Shown piece after piece: positions 46,335 through 56,030 of a DNA stretch of 64,000 bases; the stretch's first letter is position 1; each line of letters starts with the position of its first letter. Under the pieces are notes generated by a model, which was given only the letters and a program-made list of their open reading frames with translations, made no database searches and was not told the DNA's origin. The DNA is taken from NCBI RefSeq assembly GCF_027912835.1, contig NZ_CP115768.1, positions 1 through 64,000 of the forward strand. The letters are read 5' to 3'. The stretch comes from Paracoccus sediminicola. GTDB taxonomy: Bacteria > Pseudomonadota > Alphaproteobacteria > Rhodobacterales > Rhodobacteraceae. The position numbers and the translations under genes were made by a program.

Positions 46335-47687
46335 ATGGAAGCCATCAACAATTTCGTCGGCTGGATCAATGGCATCGTCTGGGGTGTGCCGATGATCGTG
46401 CTGATCCTGGGCACGGGTCTGTTTCTGCAGATCCGGCTGGGATTCATGCCGATCCGGAAGATCGGTTACGGGCTGAGGATGGTCCGCAAGAGCCGGGTGC
46501 CGGATGATATCGGCGACGGCGAGATCACGCCTTTTGCGGCGCTGATGACGACGCTCTCGGCGACGATCGGGACCGGGAATATCGCCGGGGTCGCCACGGC
46601 AATCGCGCTTGGCGGGCCGGGCGCCGTGTTCTGGATGTGGATGACCGCCTTCGTCGGCATGGCAACCAAATACGCCGAGGTGGTCGTCGCGGTGCGGTAT
46701 CGCGAGGTTGACGACAAGGGCGAACATGCCGGCGGCCCGATGTATGCGATCAAGAACGGGCTCGGGAAAGGCTGGGGCTGGCTGGCCGCCGCCTTCGCGA
46801 TCTTCGGCGGGCTCGCCGGGTTCGGGATCGGCAATATGGTGCAGTCGAACTCCATCTCCGAGGCGATGGGCACGGCGTTCGGTCTGCCCGGCTGGATCAC
46901 CGGCGTGGTGATCGCGGCGCTGACCGGGGCGGTGATCCTGGGCGGCATCAAGCGGATCGGCGCGGTGGCCGAAAAGCTGATCCCGGCCATGGCGGTGATC
47001 TATGTCGTCGCTGTGCTGATCGTGCTTCTGCTGAACGTGACCGCGCTGCCGGGTGCGCTGATGACCATCATCACCTCGGCCTTCAGCCCGACCTCGGCGG
47101 TCGGCGGCTTTGCCGGCGCAGCGGTCATGCACGGGATTCGCTTTGGCGTGGCGCGCGGCATCTTTTCGAACGAGGCCGGGCTTGGTACCGCAGGTATCGC
47201 GCAGGCGGCCGGCCGCACCAAGGACCCGGTCTATTCCGGCATGATCGGCATGATGGGCACCTTCATCGACACGCTCATCATCTGCACCATGACGGCGCTT
47301 GCAATCATGGTGACGGGCGTCTGGACATCGGGTGAATCGGGCGCGGCGCTTTCGGCGGCAGCCTTCGAATCGGCGCTGCCCGGCATCGGGGAAGAACTTC
47401 TTGCGCTGCTTTTGTCGGTCTTCGCCTTCACGACCATCCTCGGCTGGGCGTTCTATGGCGAGCGTTGCTGGGAGTTTCTGTTCGGCACCAAGGCAGCGAT
47501 GCCCTTCCGCATCTGCTGGACCATCGCGGTCTTCATCGGGACGGTGGTCACGCTGGACTTCGCCTGGCTGGTGGCGGACACGCTGAACGCGCTGATGGCG
47601 ATCCCGAACCTGATCTCTTTGATCGCGCTGTCACCGGTGGTTGTCATGCTCACCAGAGAGTATCTGGAGAACGATCCCCGGAGTTGA
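46335..47687 (+). CDS. AGCS family sodium:alanine symporter, copy 2
   Basis: 450 aa with GAGGAGGGA upstream. Same family marks as the first copy but clearly diverged: [56 protein letters not shown]. It imports alanine or a related amino acid with Na+. It ends 118 nt before pheT. Confidence 0.95.
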   Translation: MEAINNFVGWINGIVWGVPMIVLILGTGLFLQIRLGFMPIRKIGYGLRMVRKSRVPDDIGDGEITPFAALMTTLSATIGTGNIAGVATAIALGGPGAVFWMWMTAFVGMATKYAEVVVAVRYREVDDKGEHAGGPMYAIKNGLGKGWGWLAAAFAIFGGLAGFGIGNMVQSNSISEAMGTAFGLPGWITGVVIAALTGAVILGGIKRIGAVAEKLIPAMAVIYVVAVLIVLLLNVTALPGALMTIITSAFSPTSAVGGFAGAAVMHGIRFGVARGIFSNEAGLGTAGIAQAAGRTKDPVYSGMIGMMGTFIDTLIICTMTALAIMVTGVWTSGESGAALSAAAFESALPGIGEELLALLLSVFAFTTILGWAFYGERCWEFLFGTKAAMPFRICWTIAVFIGTVVTLDFAWLVADTLNALMAIPNLISLIALSPVVVMLTREYLENDPRS

Positions 47688-47805
47688 GCCGAACCGGATC
47701 CATCTCGAGGCCGCGGGGGTTGACGCCCCGGCCTGCGAAAGGTTCAAGACGTGAGAAGACGCCCGTTCCCTTCCGGGGGCGGGCGCATATCATTCAAGGT
47801 GCGCC

Positions 47806-50211
47806 ATGAAATTCACGCTGTCCTGGCTGAAGGACCATCTGGAAACCGACGCCTCCGTCGAGGAAATCGGGCGGGTCCTGACCGATCTCGGGCTCGAGGT
47901 TGAAGAGATCATCGATCCGACCGCGAAACTCTCGGGCTTTACCATCGCGAAGGTCGTCGCCGCCGAGCAGCATCCCGATGCCGACCGGCTTCGGGTTCTG
48001 CGGGTCGAAACGGATGAGGGCGAGAAACAGATCGTCTGCGGTGCGCCGAATGCCAAGGCCGGGCTGATCGGGGTGCTCGCGAAACCCGGCGACTACGTCC
48101 CCGGCATCGACACCACGCTGAGCGTCGGCAAGATCCGCGGCGTCGAGAGCCACGGCATGATGGCCTCGGAACGCGAGCTGGAGCTTTCGGATGAGCATGA
48201 CGGCATCATCGAGCTTCCCTCGGGCGAGGTCGGGCAGCGTTTCACCGACTGGCTGGCCGAAAACAGCCCCGACAAGGTGGACCCGGTTTTCGACATCGCG
48301 ATTACCCCGAACCGGCCCGATGCGCTCGGCGTGCGCGGCATCGCGCGGGATCTGGCGGCGCGGGGGCTCGGTTCGCTTAAGCCGCTGGCAGAGGCACATA
48401 TCGAGGGCAGTTTCGCCAGCCCCATCAACGTGACCATCGCGCCCGAGATCGCGGAGAAGGCGCCCTTTTTCTCGGGCCGGATGCTGCGCGGGGTGAAGAA
48501 CGGTCCGTCTCCGGACTGGATGCAGAAACGGCTGCGTGCCATCGGGTTGCGGCCCATCAACGCGCTCGTCGATATCACCAATTATTTCACCTATGACCTC
48601 AATCGGCCGCTGCATGTCTTCGACGCGGCAAGGGTGTCGGGCGATCTGCATTTGCGTGCCGCGAAGCCCGGTGAAACGCTCTTGGCGTTGGATGACAAGG
48701 AATACACCCTGCCAGAGGGCGCAGTGGTGATCTGTGACGAGAATGGCGTGGAATCCATTGCCGGAATCATGGGTGGCGCGGCCTCCGGCTCGCAGGAGGA
48801 CACGACAGATGTGTTCATCGAGGCCGCCTATTTCGATCCGATCAGCACGGCGGCAACGGGGCGGGCGCTGAAGATCAATTCCGATGCCCGCTATCGTTTC
48901 GAACGCGGGATCGACCCGGAGTTCACGCTCACCGGCTTGGATCTGGCCACGCGAATGGTCCTGGACATCTGCGGCGGCGAGCCGTCGGGGCCTGTGATCG
49001 CGGGCGAGGTTCCCGATCACAGCCGCGCCTACCGGCTGGACACGGATCGCGTGGTCAGCCTTGTCGGGATGGAGATCGACCCCGACGTGCAGCGCCAGAC
49101 GCTCGACGCGCTCGGCTTCCGGATGGAGGGCGACATGGCCCATGTCCCAAGCTGGCGGCCCGATGTGCAGGGCGAGGCCGATCTGATCGAGGAGGTCGCG
49201 CGCATCGCCAGCCTGACCCGGCTGGTCGGCACACCGATGGCGCGGCCCCGGCCCGGCGTGCCGCAGCCGATACTCACGCCGTTGCAGCGGCGCGAGGGCG
49301 CGGCGCGTCGGATGGCAGCGGCCCTGGGCTATAACGAATGTGTGACCTACAGCTTCATCGATCAGGCCTCGGCGGCGCTGTTTGGCGGCGGCAATGACGC
49401 GGTGCGGCTGGAAAATCCGATCAGCTCGGAGATGACCCATCTGCGTCCCGATCTGCTGCCCGGCCTGCTGGCAGCCGCGGCGCGCAATCAGGCGCGGGGC
49501 TTCGCGGATCTGGCGCTGTTCGAATGCGGGCCGGTTTTCTCGGGTGGCGAGCCGGGCGATCAGGCGCTGCGGCTGACCGGGCTTCTCGTCGGGGCATCGG
49601 CGCCCCGCGACGCTTATGGCTCGCGCCGCCCGGTCGATATCTATGATGCCAAGGCGGATGCCGAAGCGGTGCTGTCGGCGATCGGCGCACCGTCGAAGGT
49701 CCAGATCGACCGCAAGCTTGATGGCTGGTGGCATCCGGGCCGCGCGGGCAATATCCAGCTTGGCCCAAACCGTCTGGGGACGTTTGGCGAGCTGCACCCC
49801 AAGGTTCTGCGCGGGATGGATGTGAAGGGCCCGGCTGTGGCGTTCACCATATATATCCCGAATGTGCCGCTGCCGAAATCGACGGCCACGACGCGCCCTG
49901 CGCTTAACGCTTCGTCGCTGCAAGCGGTCGAGCGCGACTTTGCCTTTGTCGTAGATGCCGATGTCGAGGCGCTGAAGCTTGTCAACGCCGCCACGGGCGC
50001 CGACAAGGCTCTGATCGAAAGCGTGCGGGTCTTCGACCAGTTCGCCGGCGAGAAGGCCGAGGCGCAGATGGGGGCGGGCAAGAAATCCGTTGCCATCACC
50101 GCAAGGCTGCAACCGCGCGACAAGACCCTGACCGATGCGGAGATCGAGGCCGTTTCTGCGAAGATTGTAGAGAAGGTTGCGAAGGCGACCGGAGGCGTCT
50201 TGCGGAGTTGA
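47806..50211 (+). CDS. pheT: Phenylalanine--tRNA ligase beta subunit
   Basis: 801 aa. Domain order: the EMAP-like tRNA-binding domain (VVAAEQHPDADRLRVLRVETDEG), the B3/B4 editing domain, the B5 domain, the core B6-B7 (ITNYFTYDLNRPLHVFDA belongs to the editing part) and the C-terminal ferredoxin-like anticodon domain (SSLQAVERDFAFVVDADVEAL, MGAGKKSVAITARLQPRDKTLTDAEIE). No truncation. Works with PheS. Confidence 0.97.
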   Translation: MKFTLSWLKDHLETDASVEEIGRVLTDLGLEVEEIIDPTAKLSGFTIAKVVAAEQHPDADRLRVLRVETDEGEKQIVCGAPNAKAGLIGVLAKPGDYVPGIDTTLSVGKIRGVESHGMMASERELELSDEHDGIIELPSGEVGQRFTDWLAENSPDKVDPVFDIAITPNRPDALGVRGIARDLAARGLGSLKPLAEAHIEGSFASPINVTIAPEIAEKAPFFSGRMLRGVKNGPSPDWMQKRLRAIGLRPINALVDITNYFTYDLNRPLHVFDAARVSGDLHLRAAKPGETLLALDDKEYTLPEGAVVICDENGVESIAGIMGGAASGSQEDTTDVFIEAAYFDPISTAATGRALKINSDARYRFERGIDPEFTLTGLDLATRMVLDICGGEPSGPVIAGEVPDHSRAYRLDTDRVVSLVGMEIDPDVQRQTLDALGFRMEGDMAHVPSWRPDVQGEADLIEEVARIASLTRLVGTPMARPRPGVPQPILTPLQRREGAARRMAAALGYNECVTYSFIDQASAALFGGGNDAVRLENPISSEMTHLRPDLLPGLLAAAARNQARGFADLALFECGPVFSGGEPGDQALRLTGLLVGASAPRDAYGSRRPVDIYDAKADAEAVLSAIGAPSKVQIDRKLDGWWHPGRAGNIQLGPNRLGTFGELHPKVLRGMDVKGPAVAFTIYIPNVPLPKSTATTRPALNASSLQAVERDFAFVVDADVEALKLVNAATGADKALIESVRVFDQFAGEKAEAQMGAGKKSVAITARLQPRDKTLTDAEIEAVSAKIVEKVAKATGGVLRS

Positions 50212-50501
50212 TCGGCAGGCCGGCTGAACTGTGCCCTTCGGCGAGATTTTTTCTAAAGGATCAGTTGTTTCGGGGGTTATCCTCAGACGCGCCGCCCGCC
50301 CTCAGCTCAGACACGTCGCGGGGAGGTGATCGCGCCGATGAGCGGTGGTCGGCACTCATGACCCGCCCCTGTGACGCCGTGCTCAAGTGATCCTGCCGGT
50401 TTTCGGCGACGAGAGAGGATTCAGCTTCTCGCCGTGGTTGCTGCGGATACAAGCGGACAAGCTTTTCCGCGGTCGCGGATTTCGTGCCTGCCGGCGATAA
50501 C

Positions 50502-51125
50502 TTACGTGACTTTATTGAGCCGCAACCTTCCGTCCTCGCGGATCAGCGTCTCGACCCATTCCGCTTCGCTGCCGAAATCATGGGGAACCTGCTCGGCGCT
50601 GCGGCGACCCGAGAGCGACTGCGATGCGAAGAAATCGAAGCCGTAAAGGTCCAGACGCGCGAGGCCAGAGCGCAGCAGAAGTTCGATCAGCATCGCGCCG
50701 GTCGTGGGCGGGGCGGCAAGGGTCTCTTTCAGCGCCTTGTAGTCGGCGAGCGGGTGCAGATAAAAGCCGGGCGAATGGGCGCTGCGCCAGTCGAGCCGCT
50801 TGCGCTTATGCGACATCCACAGGATCCGCTTGGGCGCGATCCGTGTCCGCTCTGCCCGGCTCAGCCGCGTGGCGAGACCCAGCCAGTCGGTGCGCGTGCC
50901 ATGGCTTTCCGACCCGGGCATCGGTGCAAGGTTAATCCGCACCACCAGATCATGCGCGTCGATCTCGGCCCCCTGTCTCCCCTCGGCCAAGGCGCGAGCA
51001 TTGCCGACAAGCGCGACGCTCCTGCCCTCTGCCGCCGCCAGCAGCTCTGCCTGAGGCACCGAGAGCCGCCGCAGCATCGCTTCGTTGCGCAACAGCCGCG
51101 CGGCGTGGAAGCGCAGCGGCGTCAT
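50502..51125 (-). CDS. Glycosyltransferase family 29-like protein
   Basis: 207 aa. The sialyltransferase-type L motif VALVGNARALAEGRQGAEID, then HDLVVRINLAPMPG, is followed by a C-terminal S-like region (TTGAMLIELLLRSGLARLDLYGFDFF). It matches the GT29-like bacterial proteins that sit with LPS core genes. Last gene of a four-gene leftward operon; its start overlaps the stop of the LpcC-like gene by 4 nt. Sugar donor and acceptor are unknown; a role on the LPS core or another surface glycan is inferred from context. Confidence 0.8.
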   Translation of the reverse strand: MTPLRFHAARLLRNEAMLRRLSVPQAELLAAAEGRSVALVGNARALAEGRQGAEIDAHDLVVRINLAPMPGSESHGTRTDWLGLATRLSRAERTRIAPKRILWMSHKRKRLDWRSAHSPGFYLHPLADYKALKETLAAPPTTGAMLIELLLRSGLARLDLYGFDFFASQSLSGRRSAEQVPHDFGSEAEWVETLIREDGRLRLNKVT

Positions 51126-52162
51126 GAGAGCAGCTTGCGGTAGATCGCGACGATGGCCTCTGCCTCGCCTTCGATGGCGTGGTTCCGCGTCACATGAGCG
51201 CGCGCGGCAGCACCGGCCGCGTTGCGCGCACCGGCGTCGTCGAGCCAGCGGCGCAGCGCCTCGGTCAGTGCGTCCAGATCATCCGGCGGCACCAGCGAAC
51301 CGGTCTCTCCATCGCGGATCAGCGTTTCGTAGGCGCCCACCCGCGCCGCCACCGCCGGGACAGCGCAGGCCATAGCTTCGAGCGGGGTCAGGCCGAACCC
51401 CTCCCACCGCGCGGGCGCCGCAAAGAGGTCAAGCGCCTGGTAATGGCGGACCACCTCGGCCCAGGGCAGCTCGCCCAGAAAGCGGATGCGGTCGGACAGC
51501 CCCGCGGCGGCGATTTCGGCCTTCAACCCGTCGGCAAATTCCGCGTTGTCCGGGGTGATGCGCCCGGTAAAGACAAGCTGCGCCTCGGGCCGCTCGGGAA
51601 ACAGGCGCAGCGCGGCGCGGACCAGAAGATCAACGCCTTTCTGCGCCCGGACCCGCCCGAAACAGCCGATCAGCACTGCGTCCGGGCTGAACCCCAGCGC
51701 GCGGCGGAGCGCGGCGCGGTCTTCGGAGGGGCGGAAGGTTTCGGTGTCGACCCCGTGCAGGATCACCGTCGCCTCCCGTTCCAGATATGAGGCCGCCTGT
51801 GGCGATGTGGCGATCAGCGCGTCCTGCTGGCGGATCAGCCATTTCGTGAAGCCGCTGTGATCGCGCTGCGCCGCCGAAGTGAACAGCAGCCGATAGCGCC
51901 GTCGAAGGATCCGGCGGAAGATCAGCCCGAGCGCCATTTCCGTATTCCGCCGCGCATGCCAGACCCGCCAGCGGTTGCGGGGCAGGGTGGCGGCGCGGCT
52001 CAGCGGAATATGCGGCAGTTCGGGCGGCAGGCCCGGCCCGGTGGCGCGGATGCCGATCATGCGCGCCTGCACCGGGATCAGCCGCACCACGGTTGCGGTC
52101 ACGCCCGAGAGGCGGCGCTTGAGGTTGGGGGCGACGACCTCGATCTCGGTCGGCTCAGTCAT
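51122..52162 (-). CDS. lpcC: Lipopolysaccharide core mannosyltransferase LpcC-like (GT4)
   Basis: 346 aa of glycosyltransferase family 4. The N-terminus EVVAPNLKRRLSGVTATVVRL and the segment RVWHARRNTEMALG then LLFTSAAQRDHSGFTKWLIR match LpcC, which adds mannose to Kdo in the Rhizobium LPS core. C-terminal donor-site features are GCFGRVRAQKGVDLLV and PARWEGFGLTPLEAMACAVP (E-x7-E). It overlaps the upstream MFS gene by 8 nt and the GT29-like gene by 4 nt. Confidence 0.85.
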   Translation of the reverse strand: MTEPTEIEVVAPNLKRRLSGVTATVVRLIPVQARMIGIRATGPGLPPELPHIPLSRAATLPRNRWRVWHARRNTEMALGLIFRRILRRRYRLLFTSAAQRDHSGFTKWLIRQQDALIATSPQAASYLEREATVILHGVDTETFRPSEDRAALRRALGFSPDAVLIGCFGRVRAQKGVDLLVRAALRLFPERPEAQLVFTGRITPDNAEFADGLKAEIAAAGLSDRIRFLGELPWAEVVRHYQALDLFAAPARWEGFGLTPLEAMACAVPAVAARVGAYETLIRDGETGSLVPPDDLDALTEALRRWLDDAGARNAAGAAARAHVTRNHAIEGEAEAIVAIYRKLLS

Positions 52163-53342
52163 CCGGTGACTCCGGTGTGAGGAAATACAGGAGCAAGCCT
52201 AGCGCAAGCGGGACAGTGAAGAACAGGAAGAGTATCGAATAGGCCTCACTGGGCGGGTGAGTGGCGGACGACCATTGGTAAACCGGGCGTGAGGCGAATT
52301 GCAGAAGTCCGGTGCCGCCGATCGAGAACATGTTCAGAAAGGTCACGCCGCGCCCGACGAGATGGGCCGGCAGGAAGGCGCGGCCATGGGCGATCAGCAG
52401 CACATAGGACGCGCCGGAAAGGCCGACCAGGGTCAGCAGCGCAACCGACACGGCAAGGCTGACATCGGTCAATTGCCACAGCGCGGCGATCACGAGGACG
52501 GTGGCTGCGGTGCCCATCAGAATGGTGCGGCGGACCGATCCGACCAGCCCGACAAGCGGCCCCGCCAGAGAGTTGCCGACGATCATCGCCAGCCCCATGA
52601 GCAGCGTGGCATAGCCGATCATGCTGCTGTCAACGGCATAGACCTCTTGAAGATATGGCCCCGCCCAAAGCCCCCGGATTGCCGCTGAGGCTGCGTAGTT
52701 AACCGAGAAGAGCGGCAGGATGAACCACAGCGCGCGCAGCCGGAAGAGATCGCCGAGACGCCCTTCTGGATGGCTGTCGTCAAGCCGGTCGGGGTCGCGG
52801 ACCATGGCGAACTCCGACACGGCGACAGCCAGTGATATTCCGACCAGTGTCCAGGTGGCCACGCGCCAGCCGACCGCGGTGGCAAACGCCTCCATCGGCG
52901 AGGCCGAGAGGATATTGCCAAGCGAGCCGACAGCGACGAAGGCTCCGGCCAGCGTGCCGAATTCGCGCGCCGAAAAATTGCGGGCGAAGATGAAATAGGC
53001 CGACATCAGCGCCGGCGAACAGCCGATGCCGATCAGCCCCATCGCGACGTGAAGATGCCAGGGCGCCTGAGCCAACGCAAAGACCGACGCGCCCAGTGCG
53101 GCGACAAGCATCAGTGATGAGGCGGTGCGACGGGGCCCGAAGCGGTCAAGCCAGCCGCCCACCGGGATCTGCATCGCCGCGAAGCAGAAGAACCAGATGC
53201 CCGATGACACCGCCAGATCGCCGGGTGAGGCCCCGAGCTCGGTCCGCAGAACCGGGCTGAGCACGGCCATGAAGGCGCGGTAGAACTGGCTGAGCGTATA
53301 GCCCAGTATCAGAACCCAGATCCCGGCGGTGAATCTGCGCAT
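52155..53342 (-). CDS. MFS transporter
   Basis: 395 aa from the ATG at 53342, which overlaps the carbonic anhydrase stop (ATGA). Twelve hydrophobic helices, with the MFS loop motif after helix 2 (GWLDRFGPRRTA). The substrate is unknown; it resembles the nitrate/oxalate branch only loosely. Between carbonic anhydrase and LPS core glycosyltransferases in one operon. Confidence 0.87.
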   Translation of the reverse strand: MRRFTAGIWVLILGYTLSQFYRAFMAVLSPVLRTELGASPGDLAVSSGIWFFCFAAMQIPVGGWLDRFGPRRTASSLMLVAALGASVFALAQAPWHLHVAMGLIGIGCSPALMSAYFIFARNFSAREFGTLAGAFVAVGSLGNILSASPMEAFATAVGWRVATWTLVGISLAVAVSEFAMVRDPDRLDDSHPEGRLGDLFRLRALWFILPLFSVNYAASAAIRGLWAGPYLQEVYAVDSSMIGYATLLMGLAMIVGNSLAGPLVGLVGSVRRTILMGTAATVLVIAALWQLTDVSLAVSVALLTLVGLSGASYVLLIAHGRAFLPAHLVGRGVTFLNMFSIGGTGLLQFASRPVYQWSSATHPPSEAYSILFLFFTVPLALGLLLYFLTPESPDD

Positions 53343-53989
53343 CACACGCGCACGAACTCGCCCTTGGTGCCGTCGAACTGGAACAGCGTGCCGTCCGCGA
53401 TGTCATGGATCAGCCCGTGCAACTGCATGCGTCCGCTTTCGACCGCCTCTCGCACGAAAGGGAAGCCCATCAGGTTTTCCAGCGAGACCATCACCGCCTC
53501 GCGTTCGAGCGCCGGGACCTGTTCCGCCTCGGGCAGATCGGCCACGCGGTCATAGCCGGGGCGCAGGATATCCATCCAACGGCCGACGAAGCTGGATTCC
53601 TCTTCAAGCTCGGGCGCCTTGCCGGAACACATGGCGTGGCAGCCCGCGACGCCGCCGCAATTGGTGTGGCCCATCACGATGACATGGGCGACCTTGAGCG
53701 CGGTGACCGCATATTCAACCGCCGCCGAGGTGCCATGCTGCTGACCGTCCGGCGTGTAGGGCGGCACCAGATTGGCGATATTGCGGTGAATGAAGAACTC
53801 GCCGCTATCGGCCCCGAAGATCGAGGTGACATGCACCCGCGAATCGCAACAGGAGATGATCATCCCGCGCGGCCGCTGGCCGTCCTCGGCCAGACGCGCA
53901 TACCAGGCGCGGTTTTCGTCGAATGTGGTGGCGCGCCAGCCCGTATAGCGGCTGACGAGATAATGCGGCAGGAGCTTGGCGTTATGCAT
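53342..53989 (-). CDS. Beta-class carbonic anhydrase
   Basis: 215 aa from MHNAKLLPHYLVSRYTGWRATT at 53989. Zinc ligands are the second Cys of IISCCDSRV (with the Asp-Arg dyad) and the H-x2-C of VMGHTNCGGV. It interconverts CO2 and bicarbonate in the cytoplasm. First gene of a tightly overlapping operon with MFS and two glycosyltransferases. Confidence 0.94.
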   Translation of the reverse strand: MHNAKLLPHYLVSRYTGWRATTFDENRAWYARLAEDGQRPRGMIISCCDSRVHVTSIFGADSGEFFIHRNIANLVPPYTPDGQQHGTSAAVEYAVTALKVAHVIVMGHTNCGGVAGCHAMCSGKAPELEEESSFVGRWMDILRPGYDRVADLPEAEQVPALEREAVMVSLENLMGFPFVREAVESGRMQLHGLIHDIADGTLFQFDGTKGEFVRV

Positions 53990-54133
53990 CGTCTTTTCCT
54001 TGGTTCCGGCCCGTTGATAGGCCGGTATTGCGCGCAATTCGAGCGATTTTTGCCGGGGCGCGTAAGGAAATCGTAACAGCCCGCTGCCAGTCTGCATGTC
54101 CGTGTGGGGACACGAAGGTGTGGAGTGTGAGTG

Positions 54134-54502
54134 ATGGGTAACATTGCGGCCCTCGGGCTGGCCGAAGATATCCGCGTCGATACGGCGCGCGTGCAGAGCA
54201 TCGTCGACGAGTTGGGGCAGGTCGCTGCCGACGGCATCATCCAAATGGCGCTCGAACAGATGGCGCTTGCCGTCACCGCCTTGCAGGCCGCCGCGACGGC
54301 GGGGGACGGGCCGGCGATCGTGGCGCAGGCGGACAGGCTTTCGCGGCTCGCCTGGCAGGTCGGGCTGGTGTCGCTGGCGGCGGTGGCATCTGATGTGGCG
54401 CAATGCGCGCGGCACGAAGACCGGGTCCCGCTGACCGCGACCTTGGCGCGTGCGATTCGGGTGGCGAACCGCTCATTGACCGAGATCTGGGACCGGGTGT
54501 GA
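54134..54502 (+). CDS. Small Hpt-like helical protein lacking the phospho-accepting His
   Basis: 122 aa from ATG 54134; a GTG one codon upstream is an alternative. Helical throughout. The segment VAQADRLSRLAWQVGLVSLA aligns by eye with the Hpt core A-H-x-L-K-G-x-x-x-x-x-G, but the His position is Asp and the Lys is Ser. If the fold is Hpt, it cannot accept phosphate by His. It lies divergent to carbonic anhydrase and upstream of the aminopeptidase. It could be an unrelated four-helix protein. Confidence 0.45.
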   Translation: MGNIAALGLAEDIRVDTARVQSIVDELGQVAADGIIQMALEQMALAVTALQAAATAGDGPAIVAQADRLSRLAWQVGLVSLAAVASDVAQCARHEDRVPLTATLARAIRVANRSLTEIWDRV

Positions 54503-54650
54503 TCGGGCCGGGGCCGAGCTTCATTGCTGCAACTGAATTTCGGGCGGTCTGCCCCTCGGCCAGCGGGGCAGTCACGGTCAGCCGACCGCCGCGGCTTGCG
54601 GGGGAATGGCCGGGGTGACATGCTCAGCCGCAGAAGCGAAAGGGACGAAG

Positions 54651-56030
54651 ATGACCGCCGAATTTGCCGCAGATGCGCACACCGCCCGCCCGATCTGGCT
54701 GGTGCGTGATTCCCTGCCAGAGGGGCTCGATGCCGATGCGCGAAGCTGGGCATCGGCCAGTGGCTTCAGCGGTAAGCAGGGTCAGATCTGTCTGCTGCCG
54801 GATGGCGCGGGCGGGCTCGGCGGGGCGCTGGTCGGGATCGGTCCGAACACCGCGCGACCGGCGCGACAGCGTTTCGCGCTGGCAAAAGCTGCCTCGGCAT
54901 TGCCCGAGGGTGACTGGCGGATCGAAAGCTGGCCGGAGAATGTCGACCCTTCCGAGGCGGCTCTCGGCTGGTTGCTGGCGCAATACGGCTTTGGCCGCTA
55001 TCGCAAGGCCGAAGGCGCGAAGGCACGGCTCGTCGCGCCCGAAGGCGTGGATGCAGCGCGGCTGATTGCCATGGCCGAGGCCGAGTTTCTGACCCGCGAT
55101 CTCATCAACACGCCGGCCAATGACATGGGGCCGGAAGCGCTCGAAGCCGCGGCGCGCGACATGGCCGCGCGACACGGTTTCGGTATCGAGGTCATCGCGG
55201 GCGAGGCGCTGCGCGAACGGAATTTCCCCTTGATCCATGCCGTCGGTCGCGCCGCTGCACAGGCGCCCCGCCTGATCGAGCTGACTCTAGGCGAAACCGG
55301 GCCGGTGCTGACGCTGGTGGGCAAGGGGGTCTGCTTCGACACGGGCGGTCTCGACATCAAGCCCGCCGCCGGTATGAAGCTGATGAAGAAGGATATGGGC
55401 GGAGCCGCGACGGTGCTGGGTCTGGCACAGATGCTGGCGGAAACTGGGGCGACGCGGGAAATGCGTCTGCGCGTGCTGATCCCGGCGGTGGAAAATGCCA
55501 TATCTGGCAACGCGATGCGCCCCGGCGATATACTGACCTCGCGCAAGGGGCTCACGGTCGAGATCAACAACACCGATGCCGAGGGACGGCTGGTCCTGGC
55601 CGATGCGATGGCCTATGCCGCCGAGGACCGGCCCGACTGGCTGGTCTCGATGGCGACGCTGACCGGCGCGGCGCGGGTGGCGCTCGGCCCCGACATTCCG
55701 CCGTTCTATTGCGATGACGATGCGGCGGCGCAGGCCATCCAGCAGGCCGGGCAGGATCTCTGGGACCCGGTCTGGCGGATGCCGTTCTGGGAACCCTATG
55801 AAGAGATGATCGAGCCGGGCATTGCCGATCTCGACAATGCACCGGCGGGCGGCATGGCCGGATCGATCACCGCCGCGCTGTTCCTGCGCCGCTTTGCCGA
55901 GGGGGCGGGGCGCTATGCCCATTTCGATATTTACGGCTGGCAACTCTCTGCCGCGCCGGGTCGCACGAAGGGCGGCGTACAGCAGGGCGCGCGGGCGCTG
56001 CTTGGCGCGCTGCCCGCGCTGCTGAAATGA
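54651..56030 (+). CDS. Leucyl aminopeptidase family protein (M17)
   Basis: 459 aa from ATG 54651, with AGGGACGAAG upstream. The metal and catalytic segments are GKGVCFDTGGLDIKPAAGMK then KKDMGGAATVLG, and EINNTDAEGRLVLADAM (NTDAEGR). M17 dizinc aminopeptidase, cytosolic and hexameric. Compared with PepA it has a divergent N-terminal domain. Its stop overlaps the NlpC/P60 start (ATGA), suggesting a joint role in murein peptide turnover, inferred from context. Confidence 0.92.
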   Translation: MTAEFAADAHTARPIWLVRDSLPEGLDADARSWASASGFSGKQGQICLLPDGAGGLGGALVGIGPNTARPARQRFALAKAASALPEGDWRIESWPENVDPSEAALGWLLAQYGFGRYRKAEGAKARLVAPEGVDAARLIAMAEAEFLTRDLINTPANDMGPEALEAAARDMAARHGFGIEVIAGEALRERNFPLIHAVGRAAAQAPRLIELTLGETGPVLTLVGKGVCFDTGGLDIKPAAGMKLMKKDMGGAATVLGLAQMLAETGATREMRLRVLIPAVENAISGNAMRPGDILTSRKGLTVEINNTDAEGRLVLADAMAYAAEDRPDWLVSMATLTGAARVALGPDIPPFYCDDDAAAQAIQQAGQDLWDPVWRMPFWEPYEEMIEPGIADLDNAPAGGMAGSITAALFLRRFAEGAGRYAHFDIYGWQLSAAPGRTKGGVQQGARALLGALPALLK

